Positions 48,480-57,651 of a stretch of 64,000 nt of DNA are shown here, piece by piece; position 1 is the first letter of the stretch; each line of letters begins with the position of its first letter. The translations under genes and the position numbers were made by a program. Origin of the DNA: Paenibacillaceae bacterium. GTDB lineage: Bacteria; Bacillota; Bacilli; Paenibacillales; CANHGK01. The DNA lies in the NCBI GenBank assembly GCA_947460235.1, contig CANHGK010000002.1, forward strand, positions 124,001 through 188,000, in the 5' to 3' direction. Below the pieces are notes generated by a model, which was given only the letters and a program-made list of their open reading frames with translations, was not told the DNA's origin and did not search any database.

Positions 48480-50132
48480 ATGTTAGCATTTTTGCAATGG
48501 CCTTTACTTGATGCAGCAGATTTGGGCGCACTAGTACTTTATTTAATTATGCACGTCATTATCGATATTTATCGCATTCGCCTCCAAAAAACAACGGTCA
48601 CATTAGCGATGTCTGTGATGATTGCGGTTTTAGTTCAATATGGAGTTTTGTCAGCGCTCATTTTGAGTTTATTTTCAATGGCGATTGGAGCGGCACTTAC
48701 ACAAGTGCGATTATGGCGGATTTGGATGATTAATGCGAGCATGATTACAATCAGCACGATTTCTGCAGGAATTGTCTATACTTGGTTGGATGGTCCAGTG
48801 GGGAATCAGGGAATTACGAAATGGGGCATTTTCACTGCGTTTATTTTTTCCTTGGTCGTACTTGTTGTGAATCATACAATTTTATTACTTGTTCAGCAAA
48901 ATCAAAAAATGCGCAAATCCTTCTGGTGGGTTACGCTTGAATTTGCTTGGGATGCAGGGGCAAATATCGCTTCTTTACCACTTGGAATGCTCCTCTATCA
49001 AACCCATTTAAAGTTTCTGTGGTATGGTCTAGGATTGTTCGTGATGCCGCTCATTGCCGTATCTGCGATGTTTCAGTTGTACAGTCAAACGTATCACGAA
49101 AATCGGCGACTACAACGTTTATATCAAACCTTAGCTGCGATGGCCACCGAGGTGCGTGTCGATCGATTTATGCGGTTACTACGCAAGGCATTAGTTGATG
49201 TATTGGAGATGCGGCGTTTTCAAGTGTTAGAGTGGAATTCCGAGCGCCAAACATTGGTTGATTTAGAAACAAATGAGGACGTTGATCAACCGCGATGGAT
49301 ACAATTACTGATCAATGAACCTGCAACTAAATTATACATCCAGCGTTGGCCAGATGATGAAGAGTGGTTTAGCGTGGACGCGCATGAACGTGAACGCGCG
49401 ATGGTCATTCCACTGCGTCAGCCAACGGCATCGGGACCAGCGATTTCGCTTCACGGAGAACAACCATTAGGAACGCTCGTTGTTTACACCATGAGCGGAG
49501 AATACGGTCCTGCCAAAAGCGAAGAAGAATTGCTATTTACCGTCGCCCAACAGGTGACGACGTCCATTCGATTTATACGGAAATTACAATCCAGAGAACG
49601 TCGCTCCAAGACAGATGACTTGACTGGTCTTTCAAATTTGCGCTCCTTTCAAGAAATGCTCAATGAGCAGGTTGAAATTAGCGAATCAACGATGAAAGAT
49701 TTAAGTTTAATTTTGATGGATATCGACCATTTCAAGCAAGTAAATGATGTTCACGGACATCTCGTCGGGAATCAGATTTTACAACAAATCGCAGCCCTGC
49801 TTAAAGAAATCGTCACACAACAGGATTGGGTATGTCGATATGGTGGGGAAGAGTTTGCGGTGATTTTACCAGCCCACGGTTCAGAAAAAGCAAGGTTTGT
49901 CGCGGAACAAATTCGTGAACGAATTGAACAAAATGATTTTAAGATTAGTGGAAGTATATCCGAAAAGCCTACGGATGTCCTAAAGATTACTGTGAGTGTA
50001 GGCGTGGCAACGTTCCCGACCTTTGCCAAATCATCTGTTGAACTCATTCGTCTCGCTGATCGTGCAATGTATATCGGTGCAAAGCGTGCCGGACGAAATC
50101 GAGTTTCTGTATTTGGTGTAAATCCATTATAA
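48480..50132 (+). CDS. Membrane diguanylate cyclase (7TM-like / GAF-like / GGDEF)
   Basis: 550 residues. Six to seven membrane helices (about 10-205), a GAF-like middle (about 220-365) and a C-terminal GGDEF domain (about 375-545). The active-site motif is GGEEF (455-459) in CRYGGEEFAVILP, with the upstream DDLTGLSNLR and LILMDIDHFKQVND; synthesis of cyclic di-GMP is therefore likely. The inhibitory I-site RxxD is replaced by TQQD (446-449), so product feedback is probably lost. It lies between surface genes and the competence/flagellar cluster, fitting a role in the motile-to-sessile switch, but there is no direct evidence for that. Confidence 0.9.
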   Translation: MLAFLQWPLLDAADLGALVLYLIMHVIIDIYRIRLQKTTVTLAMSVMIAVLVQYGVLSALILSLFSMAIGAALTQVRLWRIWMINASMITISTISAGIVYTWLDGPVGNQGITKWGIFTAFIFSLVVLVVNHTILLLVQQNQKMRKSFWWVTLEFAWDAGANIASLPLGMLLYQTHLKFLWYGLGLFVMPLIAVSAMFQLYSQTYHENRRLQRLYQTLAAMATEVRVDRFMRLLRKALVDVLEMRRFQVLEWNSERQTLVDLETNEDVDQPRWIQLLINEPATKLYIQRWPDDEEWFSVDAHERERAMVIPLRQPTASGPAISLHGEQPLGTLVVYTMSGEYGPAKSEEELLFTVAQQVTTSIRFIRKLQSRERRSKTDDLTGLSNLRSFQEMLNEQVEISESTMKDLSLILMDIDHFKQVNDVHGHLVGNQILQQIAALLKEIVTQQDWVCRYGGEEFAVILPAHGSEKARFVAEQIRERIEQNDFKISGSISEKPTDVLKITVSVGVATFPTFAKSSVELIRLADRAMYIGAKRAGRNRVSVFGVNPL

Positions 50133-50148
50133 AAATAGATGCGGTTGT

Positions 50149-50186
50149 CTTGTCTTCGTAAAAGGCAGCCGCTTCAATTGCTTATC
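50149..50186 (+). terminator. Possible weak terminator after the GGDEF gene
   Basis: GCGGTTGTCT can form a 10 bp stem with AGGCAGCCGC, including three G-U pairs. The downstream TTCAATTGCTT is only weakly T-rich. It lies between the cyclase stop and the comFA start. Confidence 0.45.
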
Positions 50187-50219
50187 CCCCACAATCCCCT
50201 CACTTTGGAGTTAGCGCTT

Positions 50220-51641
50220 ATGAATCCACTTAATAATTGGTTACCAATCTTACAAACTTGGCGCGGCCGACAATTTGCGCCGTCCGAATGGGAAGCGGCC
50301 GTTTTGTGTGTTTCTGCAAATGAATCCATCGACCCCAAATTACTCGCAGAACAACTCCTTCAGCATAATTATATAAGCCGACAAGATGGCGTTATCCAAA
50401 TCGTTAGACGCACTTGGTACGGAAAGAAAAGAATAGATTATCGCTGCAATCGCTGCGGTAACGAATATCAGCAATATTTTCAAACAACTCCTTGCGCTTC
50501 ATGTAATTCTCCTCATTGTATATATTGCGAACATTGCTTACAGATGGGCCGCACAAAGCAATGCACTCCGTTACTCATGATTTCTCAAAAAAATGTTCCG
50601 CCAATGCCGAATGAACACAATCTACTACCATTTCCCAATGTACTGTTAACGCCGAACCAGCAAGCAGGTGCAAATTTTATATTTGACCATATTCAAACTG
50701 GCGGCGAATGCTTGCTTTGGGCAGTGACAGGAGCCGGAAAAACAGAGATGCTCTTTCCGTTAATTCACCGCATGCTCTGTGAAGCAAAATCGTTACTGAT
50801 TGCAACGCCGCGCAAAGATGTTGTGATTGAATTGGGGCCCCGACTGCGAAAAGCCTTTGGGAGCGACAAAATTGTAGAACTATATGGTGGGTGCCAAGAT
50901 CCGTGGGCTGGTGCGCCAATCACACTGGCAACAACACATCAACTCATTCGTTTTCGAGAGGCATTTGATGTCGTCATTGTCGATGAATGCGATGCGTTTC
51001 CATATAAAGATAACGAGACATTACAACGACTCGTGCGAAGGTCTCTGGTTGAAAAGGGGCTAATCGTCTGGTTAACCGCTACTCCGCCAAAAGAGCTCAT
51101 CAAAAAACAAAAAGCGATATTTCAAGTAACCTCGCGTTTCCACGGATTCCTAATGCCAATACCCAAGCGGTTAGCGAATTCGAACAAGTCAGTCTCTCAA
51201 CATGTTTTGGATATCCTATCAAAAAGTATTGCAAGAGGAGCATGTGTGTTCTTTTTTGTTCCAGAAGTAAAGATGGTTACTCACGTTATGCAAATTCTTC
51301 GCGATGCACTCGGACAAATTGATAAAATTGATGGGACATTTGCAGCCGATCCGAAGCGATCAGAAAAAATTCAACGCTTTCGCGATCGTTCGATTCGGAT
51401 CTTAGTGACGACATCGATCTTAGAAAGAGGAATCACGTTGCCGATGGCAGATGTCGTCATATGGCATGCCGATCATCGATTGTTTGATGAAGCTTCGCTC
51501 GTGCAAATGGCTGGACGTGCGGGACGATCGGTAGAAGATGCACAGCAAGCCTCGGTTTGGTTCGTAAGTGAAACATTTACAGATGCGCAGCGCGGCGCCA
51601 TCAGGCAATTGAAAGCGATGAATAGCGTGACAAGCGCCTAA
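50220..51641 (+). CDS. comFA: Late competence helicase ComFA (DNA uptake)
   Basis: 473 residues of the DEAD/DEAH helicase superfamily. ComFA drives transport of single-stranded DNA during transformation. A Cys-rich zinc region (CNRC...CASC...CIYCEHC, about residues 77-115) precedes the motor: Walker A AVTGAGKT (Lys174), DECD box 255-258, LTATPP and motif VI QMAGRAGR. The ATG at 50220 is 9 bp after TTTGGAG; the frame opens at 50139 but crosses the hairpin at 50149-50186. comFC follows directly and no comFB lies between them. Confidence 0.92.
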   Translation: MNPLNNWLPILQTWRGRQFAPSEWEAAVLCVSANESIDPKLLAEQLLQHNYISRQDGVIQIVRRTWYGKKRIDYRCNRCGNEYQQYFQTTPCASCNSPHCIYCEHCLQMGRTKQCTPLLMISQKNVPPMPNEHNLLPFPNVLLTPNQQAGANFIFDHIQTGGECLLWAVTGAGKTEMLFPLIHRMLCEAKSLLIATPRKDVVIELGPRLRKAFGSDKIVELYGGCQDPWAGAPITLATTHQLIRFREAFDVVIVDECDAFPYKDNETLQRLVRRSLVEKGLIVWLTATPPKELIKKQKAIFQVTSRFHGFLMPIPKRLANSNKSVSQHVLDILSKSIARGACVFFFVPEVKMVTHVMQILRDALGQIDKIDGTFAADPKRSEKIQRFRDRSIRILVTTSILERGITLPMADVVIWHADHRLFDEASLVQMAGRAGRSVEDAQQASVWFVSETFTDAQRGAIRQLKAMNSVTSA

Positions 51642-51681
51642 AAAATACGGTAAATTATCATAGAGAGGTGATCGAATACAT

Positions 51682-52497
51682 ATGCGCAGACATCGGTATC
51701 AATTTGATTTGGCTAATTTATTGTCGTTGTTTCGGCCCTTGTATCCCGAATGTGTACTTTGTCGACGCAGGCGTAAGCCTACCGAGGACGGCACGTGCTG
51801 TTTTGTATGTGCGGACAAAGTTCCTTATATTAAGCGAGTTGTTTGTGCCCATTGTGGGCGCGCGGATTTTTGCCATGATTGTGATCGTTTGTTAGCGGAT
51901 CATCGTAATCCACCCGCATTAGCGTTTCATCGTAGCGCTGCACGTTATGATTCATTCTTGAAATTTGTAATTGCTCAATACAAATATCGCGGACATGAAC
52001 GATTGCGAAACCTCTTAAAAGATATTTTGAAACATGGTTTTGAATTACTCCAGAACCAATTGGCAGTTCAAGAAGATCGATACACCGAAACGTTTGACAT
52101 GATTACATTTGTGCCGATCAGTGGCCCCCGTGCTCATGAACGCGGATTCAATCAGGCAGAGCAACTTGCAGAAGAATTAAGTGAAGTAACCGGGCTCCCG
52201 GTCATGTCTCTTTTGCGAAGAGAGAAACATGCTCCGAAGCAGAGTCAACAAACGAGAATCGGTCGCTTAAAGGTTTCACATCAAGTTTTTGCATTTGATG
52301 AAGAGGTTTGGGCGAAAATGGTATCTGAGCAGCAGGAAAACAATCAGGTTGCACGAATGTTAACATTGGATCGTCCGCTTCGAATCATCATTGTCGACGA
52401 TGTATATACAACAGGAACGACACTCGAGGCATGTGCTGGTGTGCTAAAAACGCGTTTGGGCAGTCATGTATATGGATTAACGCTTGCTAGGGCGTGA
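51682..52497 (+). CDS. comFC: ComF family protein (phosphoribosyltransferase fold)
   Basis: 271 residues. Two Cys pairs at the N-terminus (CVLCRRRR, CFVC) and a second set (CAHCGRADFCHDC) form a zinc region. The phosphoribosyltransferase motif IIIVDDVYTTGTTL lies around Asp239-Asp240. ComFC is needed for efficient DNA uptake in B. subtilis, although its biochemical role is unsettled. GAGAGGTGATCG precedes the ATG at 51682. Confidence 0.93.
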   Translation: MRRHRYQFDLANLLSLFRPLYPECVLCRRRRKPTEDGTCCFVCADKVPYIKRVVCAHCGRADFCHDCDRLLADHRNPPALAFHRSAARYDSFLKFVIAQYKYRGHERLRNLLKDILKHGFELLQNQLAVQEDRYTETFDMITFVPISGPRAHERGFNQAEQLAEELSEVTGLPVMSLLRREKHAPKQSQQTRIGRLKVSHQVFAFDEEVWAKMVSEQQENNQVARMLTLDRPLRIIIVDDVYTTGTTLEACAGVLKTRLGSHVYGLTLARA

Positions 52498-52613
52498 ACA
52501 TTAAACATTTTTACGTTTTCAAACAAAAGCAAATCGGTTAAACTGAGTTTATTCAACCCCAAAAATGTCAAAACTTTTTTATTCGATTTTATTAATAAAT
52601 TTGAAATTCACTC

Positions 52614-52640
52614 TAAACTAATTCACGCACGTACCGATAT
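52614..52640 (+). promoter_or_regulatory. Sigma-D promoter of the flgM operon
   Basis: TAAA (52614-52617), 15 bp, ACCGATAT (52633-52640) match the motility sigma factor consensus TAAA-N15-GCCGATAT in all but the first -10 base. flgM starts about 50 bp downstream. The region 52498-52691 holds no gene. Confidence 0.85.
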
Positions 52641-52691
52641 ATTTAATACAGAGTACGGACAGCGTGTTCCAAATGAAACGAGGTGGTCATT

Positions 52692-52958
52692 ATGCGGATC
52701 GATGATGTGAATCGTGCTGGAGGCATTCAGCCAACGAAAAAAACGAACCCATATAAAACAGAAAACAACGAAGTAAGACGTAGTTCGAGCCGTGACGAAG
52801 TACAAATTTCAAGCGAAGCACAAGCTTTAATGAACGCTCAATCACAAGGCGTTGGTGCGACGGATGAGCGTTTGGCTGAATTAAAAAAGGCAGTCATGAA
52901 CGGAACTTATCAGGTAGATGCTCAACAATTGGCTGAGAAAATCTTGCCTTTCCTATAA
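52692..52958 (+). CDS. flgM: Anti-sigma-D factor FlgM
   Basis: 88 residues. FlgM binds and inhibits the motility sigma factor until the hook is finished. The C-terminal half carries the family pattern: DEVQISSEAQAL, then DERLAELKKAVMNGTYQVDAQQLAEKIL. The disordered polar N-terminus starts MRIDDVNR. ATG at 52692 behind GAGGTGG. The TIGR03826-type yvyF gene that precedes flgM in B. subtilis is missing. Confidence 0.93.
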   Translation: MRIDDVNRAGGIQPTKKTNPYKTENNEVRRSSSRDEVQISSEAQALMNAQSQGVGATDERLAELKKAVMNGTYQVDAQQLAEKILPFL

Positions 52959-53009
52959 GTTAATGTTTGCTTGAACGAATTTGCAATTTGACAAGACAGG
53001 TGATGGATA

Positions 53010-53510
53010 ATGCCGATTCATGATTTAATCAATTGTATTAATCGGATGATCTTGATTCATGAGAAGCTTTTTGAACTGTCAACAATAAAAAAACAACTCA
53101 TCATTCAGAATAAAGTTGATGAGTTATCAAAAATGCTGATCCAGGAAGCGCGTTGTATGCGTCTCGTCGAGGAAGAGGATAACCGACGAATTGATGCTAT
53201 TACGCGCTTTCTTTTTGAAAAAGGCATCCAAATGCGTGGGAAAATGGCGGTTTCAGAGCTAGCTAAGCTAGTAAACGATCGAAACGACAAAGCGAAATTA
53301 CTTCAAGAAGTTGAACGTTTGAATCAGGTTGTTAAGAAATTGAAGGATATTAATGCGTTGAATCAATTGTTGATCCAACAGTCATTGCAGTTTATATCCT
53401 GTGGATTTGATTTGTTTTTAGGGGAACCAGCACAAGAAGCGACGTATCGAAGACCGGCACCTTCAGCATATGATATACAACGCAAAGCAGTAATGGATCG
53501 TAGGTTTTAA
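53010..53510 (+). CDS. flgN: FlgN-type flagellar chaperone
   Basis: 166 residues, almost entirely helical and charged. FlgN escorts the hook-filament junction proteins FlgK and FlgL to the export gate. Family assignment rests on size, helical pattern (LINCINRMILIHEKLFELSTIKKQLI ... LNQVVKKLKDINALNQLLIQQSLQFI) and its place between flgM and flgK. Motif conservation is low in this family. Confidence 0.85.
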   Translation: MPIHDLINCINRMILIHEKLFELSTIKKQLIIQNKVDELSKMLIQEARCMRLVEEEDNRRIDAITRFLFEKGIQMRGKMAVSELAKLVNDRNDKAKLLQEVERLNQVVKKLKDINALNQLLIQQSLQFISCGFDLFLGEPAQEATYRRPAPSAYDIQRKAVMDRRF

Positions 53511-53525
53511 GGAGGGGGAATCTTT

Positions 53526-55103
53526 ATGGGTTCAACATTTTTCGGATTAGAGATTGCAAAGTCGAGTATTTTTACACAGCAGGCTGCACTGAATACGACT
53601 GGTCATAATATCGCAAATGCGAACACTAAAGGGTTCTCCCGTCAGCAAGTTAACATGGTGACCAATCGTCCTATGGAAGCAATAACGATGGTCCGAAGTG
53701 GGCAACCGGGTCAGATGGGTACTGGTGTACAGTTTGACCACATTAAACGGATTCGCGAACAATTTCTTGACGACCAGTTTCGTAACGAGAATAAATTTTT
53801 TGGTGAATGGAATGTCCGAAAAGATACATTAGATAAAATTGAAACGGTTATTAATGAACCATCCGATAATGGATTAAGTAGTGTAATGGAAAATTTCTGG
53901 AATGGCTGGCAAGAACTTAGTAAAGAACCAGACAACTTGACCGCGCGTGAAGTAGTGCGCGAGCGCTCTCTGAGCTTGGCAGAATCTTTTAATTATACAG
54001 GAAAACAATTGAATGATTTGACATCTGACTTAACGAATGGTCTCGGTGTAAAAGTAACTGAAATTAATACGTTTACGAGTCAAATTGCAAGTTTGAATTC
54101 GGAGATTTATCGACTGGAAGGTTTGGGAAATGATGCGAACGATCTTCGCGATCAACGTGACATAATTATGGATGATCTATCCAAAGACTTAAACGTAACG
54201 GTTAAAGAAGATCAGTCCGGGTTTAATATTAAAATTGGTAATCTAGATTTAGTTAAAGGCAGTGAGGTCAGTGCAAAATTCACGATGGATTCGCTAACTC
54301 AAATGTACAAGAATGGGGAAATTTCGTCTGGCGAAGTAAAAGGGCTCTTTTATTCACGAGACAATATTGTTGAAAATTATCGTACCCAGTTAAATGCAAT
54401 GGTGAACACACTCGCTAATGGAGAAGCAAATGTAACGCTTCGGTCGGGCACGGTAATTCCAGAGGGTACTGTACTTAATGGAGTAACCTATAAAGGAACT
54501 GTTACGGAACGAACATTAGCGAATCCACTTGTTGTTAAAGTAAATGGTTTAAACGGGCTGCATGAATTAGGTTTTGGATTGAAACAACCGCTGGTATCTG
54601 GTATTCCTTTGTTCGAAACTAAGCCGGGTTTCACTGAATTAACTGCGACAAGCATTCAGGTGAATTCATTAATCGTTGATGATGTTAGGAATATTTCATC
54701 TTCATCAAGAACGATCGATGATGGAACAGGTGAAAAAGTAATTCAAGGAAATGGTGATTTGTCGATTTTGATGTCTAATATGCGTTCGATATCTTTCAAC
54801 TTCGATCCGGAAAATTCTCGGAAAAGTATTTTATCCGATGGAACAATCGAGGAGTTTTATCGTTCCGTTGTCGGTCAATTTGGCGTTCAGTCGCAAGAAG
54901 CTACCCGACAAGCTGATAATCAAAACGTACTTGTTCAACAAGTAGACAATCGAAGATCCTCTGTAAGTGGTGTTTCACTAGATGAAGAAATGGCGAATAT
55001 GATTAAATATCAACATGCATATGAAGCCGCCGCACGTACATTAAATGCATTTGATCAAATGTTAGATAAAGTTATTAATAATATGGGAATGGTTGGCCGA
55101 TAA
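53526..55103 (+). CDS. flgK: Flagellar hook-associated protein 1 (FlgK)
   Basis: 525 residues. FlgK is the first hook-filament junction protein. The N-terminal STFFGLEIAKSSIFTQQAALNTTGHNIANANTKGFSRQQVNM is the family signature, the middle has NGLSSVMENFWNGWQELS, and the C-terminal SGVSLDEEMANMIKYQHAYEAAARTLNAFDQMLD pairs with it. Start ATG behind TAAGGAGGGGG. Confidence 0.97.
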   Translation: MGSTFFGLEIAKSSIFTQQAALNTTGHNIANANTKGFSRQQVNMVTNRPMEAITMVRSGQPGQMGTGVQFDHIKRIREQFLDDQFRNENKFFGEWNVRKDTLDKIETVINEPSDNGLSSVMENFWNGWQELSKEPDNLTAREVVRERSLSLAESFNYTGKQLNDLTSDLTNGLGVKVTEINTFTSQIASLNSEIYRLEGLGNDANDLRDQRDIIMDDLSKDLNVTVKEDQSGFNIKIGNLDLVKGSEVSAKFTMDSLTQMYKNGEISSGEVKGLFYSRDNIVENYRTQLNAMVNTLANGEANVTLRSGTVIPEGTVLNGVTYKGTVTERTLANPLVVKVNGLNGLHELGFGLKQPLVSGIPLFETKPGFTELTATSIQVNSLIVDDVRNISSSSRTIDDGTGEKVIQGNGDLSILMSNMRSISFNFDPENSRKSILSDGTIEEFYRSVVGQFGVQSQEATRQADNQNVLVQQVDNRRSSVSGVSLDEEMANMIKYQHAYEAAARTLNAFDQMLDKVINNMGMVGR

Positions 55104-55151
55104 TTAAAGTATAGGTGTTTCGTATTTTTCGGTGTTAAGGGGGTTGGTTAA

Positions 55152-56066
55152 ATGGCCAATCGTATCACACAAAACATGTTGAATTCACAATTTATGATTA
55201 ATTTGCAGCGAAATTATCAACGTATGGATGATCTGAACATGAAAATGACGACAGGTCGGCGAATTAATCGTCCTTCGGATGATCCGATTGGACTAAGTTT
55301 TGCAATGCGATATCGTAGTCAATCCAGTGAAATTGAACAATATCAACGAAATGTGGATAATGCGAAATCATGGTTGGATTATACGGATACCATTTTAGAT
55401 CAGACGAACCAAGTATTGTCTCGGATTAATGAGTTAACGATTCAAGCTTCTACCGGTACGAATTCATTGGATGCAATGAAAGCGTCAGCGCAAGAGGTTG
55501 AACAGCTTAAGAACCAATTGACAAATATCGGTAATACTGTTTTTCGGGGTAAATATATTTTTAACGGACAACTCACAAACATGAAACCATTTGACGAGAC
55601 AAACCCAGAGAAATCAACAACCCATAAGGCTGAGATTTCCTATGAAGTCAATCAAGGCGTGTTTGTGCCGATTAGTATTAATGGAAATGACGTATTTGGA
55701 CCTGCTAACTTAAATGGAGTTGATTCGACAAACCCAAATTTATTTGCAGTTGTCGATCGAGTAGTACAATGTTTAAAAAATAATGACACTAAAGGATCGG
55801 CGAATATGCTAAAATTAATTGAAACGACGCATAATCGCCTTCAAGATATCCGTTCCAGTGTCGGTGCCAAAATTAATCGAGTGGACTTAACTGATCAACG
55901 TCTAAAGGACGCATCATCAAACGTTGTCTCGTTGTTGGCCAAAACCGAAGATGCTGATATGGGTGAAGTCATCACTCAAATGAAAATGGATGAGAATGTG
56001 TATCAAGCGTCGCTATCGGCGGGATCAAAATTGATCAAACCGACCCTAATGGATTTCTTAAGATGA
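55152..56066 (+). CDS. flgL: Flagellar hook-associated protein 3 (FlgL)
   Basis: 304 residues, flagellin-like. FlgL forms the second junction zone that receives the filament. N-terminal RITQNMLNSQFMINLQRNYQRMDDLNMKMTTGRRINRPSDDP and C-terminal DADMGEVITQMKMDENVYQASLSAGSKLIKPTLMDFL are typical. It follows flgK by 48 bp with a ribosome site AAGGGGGTTGG. Confidence 0.95.
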   Translation: MANRITQNMLNSQFMINLQRNYQRMDDLNMKMTTGRRINRPSDDPIGLSFAMRYRSQSSEIEQYQRNVDNAKSWLDYTDTILDQTNQVLSRINELTIQASTGTNSLDAMKASAQEVEQLKNQLTNIGNTVFRGKYIFNGQLTNMKPFDETNPEKSTTHKAEISYEVNQGVFVPISINGNDVFGPANLNGVDSTNPNLFAVVDRVVQCLKNNDTKGSANMLKLIETTHNRLQDIRSSVGAKINRVDLTDQRLKDASSNVVSLLAKTEDADMGEVITQMKMDENVYQASLSAGSKLIKPTLMDFLR

Positions 56067-56078
56067 GGGTGATGCGAC

Positions 56079-56654
56079 ATGGAAATGCCAAAATTAGTAA
56101 TGTCTCAGCAATATGCAATGATTGGTATTCAAACTCAAAATGGTCATTATCAAATTAATCAACCTCAAGCAGAAATTTCAATGCAAACTACGAACACGCA
56201 AGTTCGTATAGAAAATGCTAAGGGAATGGTAGAAATTGATCAAGAACCTGGGTGGGGCATGCTAGGTGTTGGTTCAAATCCGCAATGGAATGAAAATATT
56301 TATTCTCAGATGAATTCAATTATGATGCAGGGAATTTTGAGGAGATCAGAAGATGGAAATCGTATGATTGAAGCGATGATATCAAAAGATGACCCTACAG
56401 GTGAACTTGCCGATAAAAATTCCAAATTGGTTAATTCCGTAGATTATACAGTATCAACAATAGAAAAAGATGGAGTCAAATTGAATGGGTTGTTTAAGCC
56501 TGGAAAAGTTGATTACCAAAATGGTTCGTTAACCGTTCAAGTGAAGCCACATAAACCTCAGATTGAATATCATCGGGGTGCCGTCGATCTTTATGTGCGA
56601 CAAAAAAATTCATTAAATATTTCAGTGTCAAATTCAACCAATCTGTTAGGGTAA
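56079..56654 (+). CDS. DUF6470 family protein (YviE-like)
   Basis: 191 residues, soluble, rich in Gln, Asn and Ile. It starts with short repeated Q-I-N strands (HYQINQPQAEISMQTTNTQVRIENAKG) and ends with a Tyr/His-rich strand region (PHKPQIEYHRGAVDLYVRQKN). Length and position between flgL and fliW match yviE of B. subtilis (DUF6470), whose function is not established. It is probably related to late flagellar assembly. Confidence 0.85.
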   Translation: MEMPKLVMSQQYAMIGIQTQNGHYQINQPQAEISMQTTNTQVRIENAKGMVEIDQEPGWGMLGVGSNPQWNENIYSQMNSIMMQGILRRSEDGNRMIEAMISKDDPTGELADKNSKLVNSVDYTVSTIEKDGVKLNGLFKPGKVDYQNGSLTVQVKPHKPQIEYHRGAVDLYVRQKNSLNISVSNSTNLLG

Positions 56655-56694
56655 TTCGTAATAGTTGTTTTATTTGATCTGGAGAGGAGCATCT

Positions 56695-57138
56695 ATGTTG
56701 GCTACAGTGCATACAACAAGATTTGGTGAAATTGAAGTGTCAGATGAAGAAATTTTCCGTTTTTCGGAGGGTTTACCTGGTTTTGAAGATATGCATCAAT
56801 TCGTGATATTCAGAACGAATCCAGAAGCGGTTTTTTGGTACTTGCATAGTTTGCAAAACCCTGAGTTGTGTTTCATTATTGCAGACCCGTTTATGTTTTA
56901 TCCGGAATATGAATTTGATTTGAATGAGAATGTGTCCGCTGATTTAAAGTTGGATCGTGCTGAGCAATTGAAAATATGGTCAATTATTACGGTGCCAGCA
57001 GGTTCATCGATTGAACACGCTACGATTAATTTAGTTGCGCCGATTGTAATTAATACGGTCACGAAACAAAGCAAACAAGTTATTTTATACAATTCAAACT
57101 ACTCCATCAAACAAAAATTGCTTAGCGGCGATGAATAA
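56695..57138 (+). CDS. fliW: Flagellar assembly factor FliW
   Basis: 147 residues. FliW binds cytoplasmic flagellin and, when free, sequesters CsrA, so flagellin translation follows export. Signatures: [26 protein letters not shown] near the start, and then [23 protein letters not shown] at 56695 behind GGAGAGGAG; the frame opens 30 bp earlier at 56665 without a ribosome site. csrA follows after 23 bp. Confidence 0.95.
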   Translation: MLATVHTTRFGEIEVSDEEIFRFSEGLPGFEDMHQFVIFRTNPEAVFWYLHSLQNPELCFIIADPFMFYPEYEFDLNENVSADLKLDRAEQLKIWSIITVPAGSSIEHATINLVAPIVINTVTKQSKQVILYNSNYSIKQKLLSGDE

Positions 57139-57161
57139 CGAGCAAAGGGGACTTTACGTAT

Positions 57162-57434
57162 ATGTTGGTTCTCACTAGGAAAATTGGGGAATCGATTGTC
57201 ATTCATGACAACATCGAAATAACAGTAATTGAGATTATCGGCGATACTGCTAGAATTGGCATAAAAGCCCCACGAACCGTTCCGGTTTATCGTAAAGAAC
57301 TTTTTGAAGCGATCCAAGAGTCTAATCGCAGCGCTGCTGTGACGCAAGTGATATTGGACGTAGATGATCAATTAAAAGTCTCAAAGCGTGTTCGCAAGAA
57401 AAAAACAGACGATGAAAATGTGACAAAAGTTTAA
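57162..57434 (+). CDS. csrA: Carbon storage regulator CsrA (translational repressor)
   Basis: 90 residues. The core [36 protein letters not shown] and [13 protein letters not shown] is the RNA-binding dimer that recognises GGA in hairpin loops. The C-terminus is extended by about 25-30 residues over the shortest CsrA proteins and is lysine-rich ([15 protein letters not shown]). In Bacillus the C-terminal extension is where FliW docks. Likely targets, the flagellin leaders, lie directly downstream. Confidence 0.95.
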   Translation: MLVLTRKIGESIVIHDNIEITVIEIIGDTARIGIKAPRTVPVYRKELFEAIQESNRSAAVTQVILDVDDQLKVSKRVRKKKTDDENVTKV

Positions 57435-57443
57435 AAGATATCT

Positions 57444-57493
57444 AAAACGAGTCATCTTCTTTGGTTAAACAAAAGAGGAAGTCTCGTTTTTTT
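57444..57493 (+). terminator. Terminator of the flgM-csrA operon
   Basis: AAAACGAG pairs with CTCGTTTT at the base, with an inner CTTCTTTG/CAAAAGAGGAAG-type pairing, followed by seven T. It separates csrA from the first flagellin gene. Confidence 0.85.
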
Positions 57494-57574
57494 GTTGAAC
57501 AATAAATAATCAGAAAATTGTGTACAAAACATGATTTTTTGTAAATTTACGATCTGAAGAACGAGGCCATTATG

Positions 57575-57596
57575 ATTCCGGGCGGCCGATCGGAAT
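57575..57596 (+). promoter_or_regulatory. GC-rich leader hairpin, flagellin 1
   Basis: ATTCCG (57575-57580) pairs with CGGAAT (57591-57596) around the loop GGCGGCCGAT. The core CGGCCGATCGGA is shared with the leader of flagellin 3 (CGGCCGGTCGGA). The function is unknown; a TATATAAT directly follows at 57597-57604. Confidence 0.5.
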
Positions 57597-57608
57597 TATA
57601 TAATACCA

Positions 57609-57643
57609 TCCACAAGGACGTGGAGTGCCAAATTCAAGGAGGA
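57609..57643 (+). promoter_or_regulatory. CsrA-binding hairpin plus ribosome site, flagellin 1 leader
   Basis: TCCAC (57609-57613) and GTGGA (57620-57624) form a 5 bp stem that displays the loop AAGGAC, giving ACAAGGACGT, the CsrA motif with one change. The AAGGAGGA ribosome site, a second GGA, starts 12 nt after the stem. This is the two-site arrangement known for hag of B. subtilis. Confidence 0.7.
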
Positions 57644-57651
57644 TGATTCAC

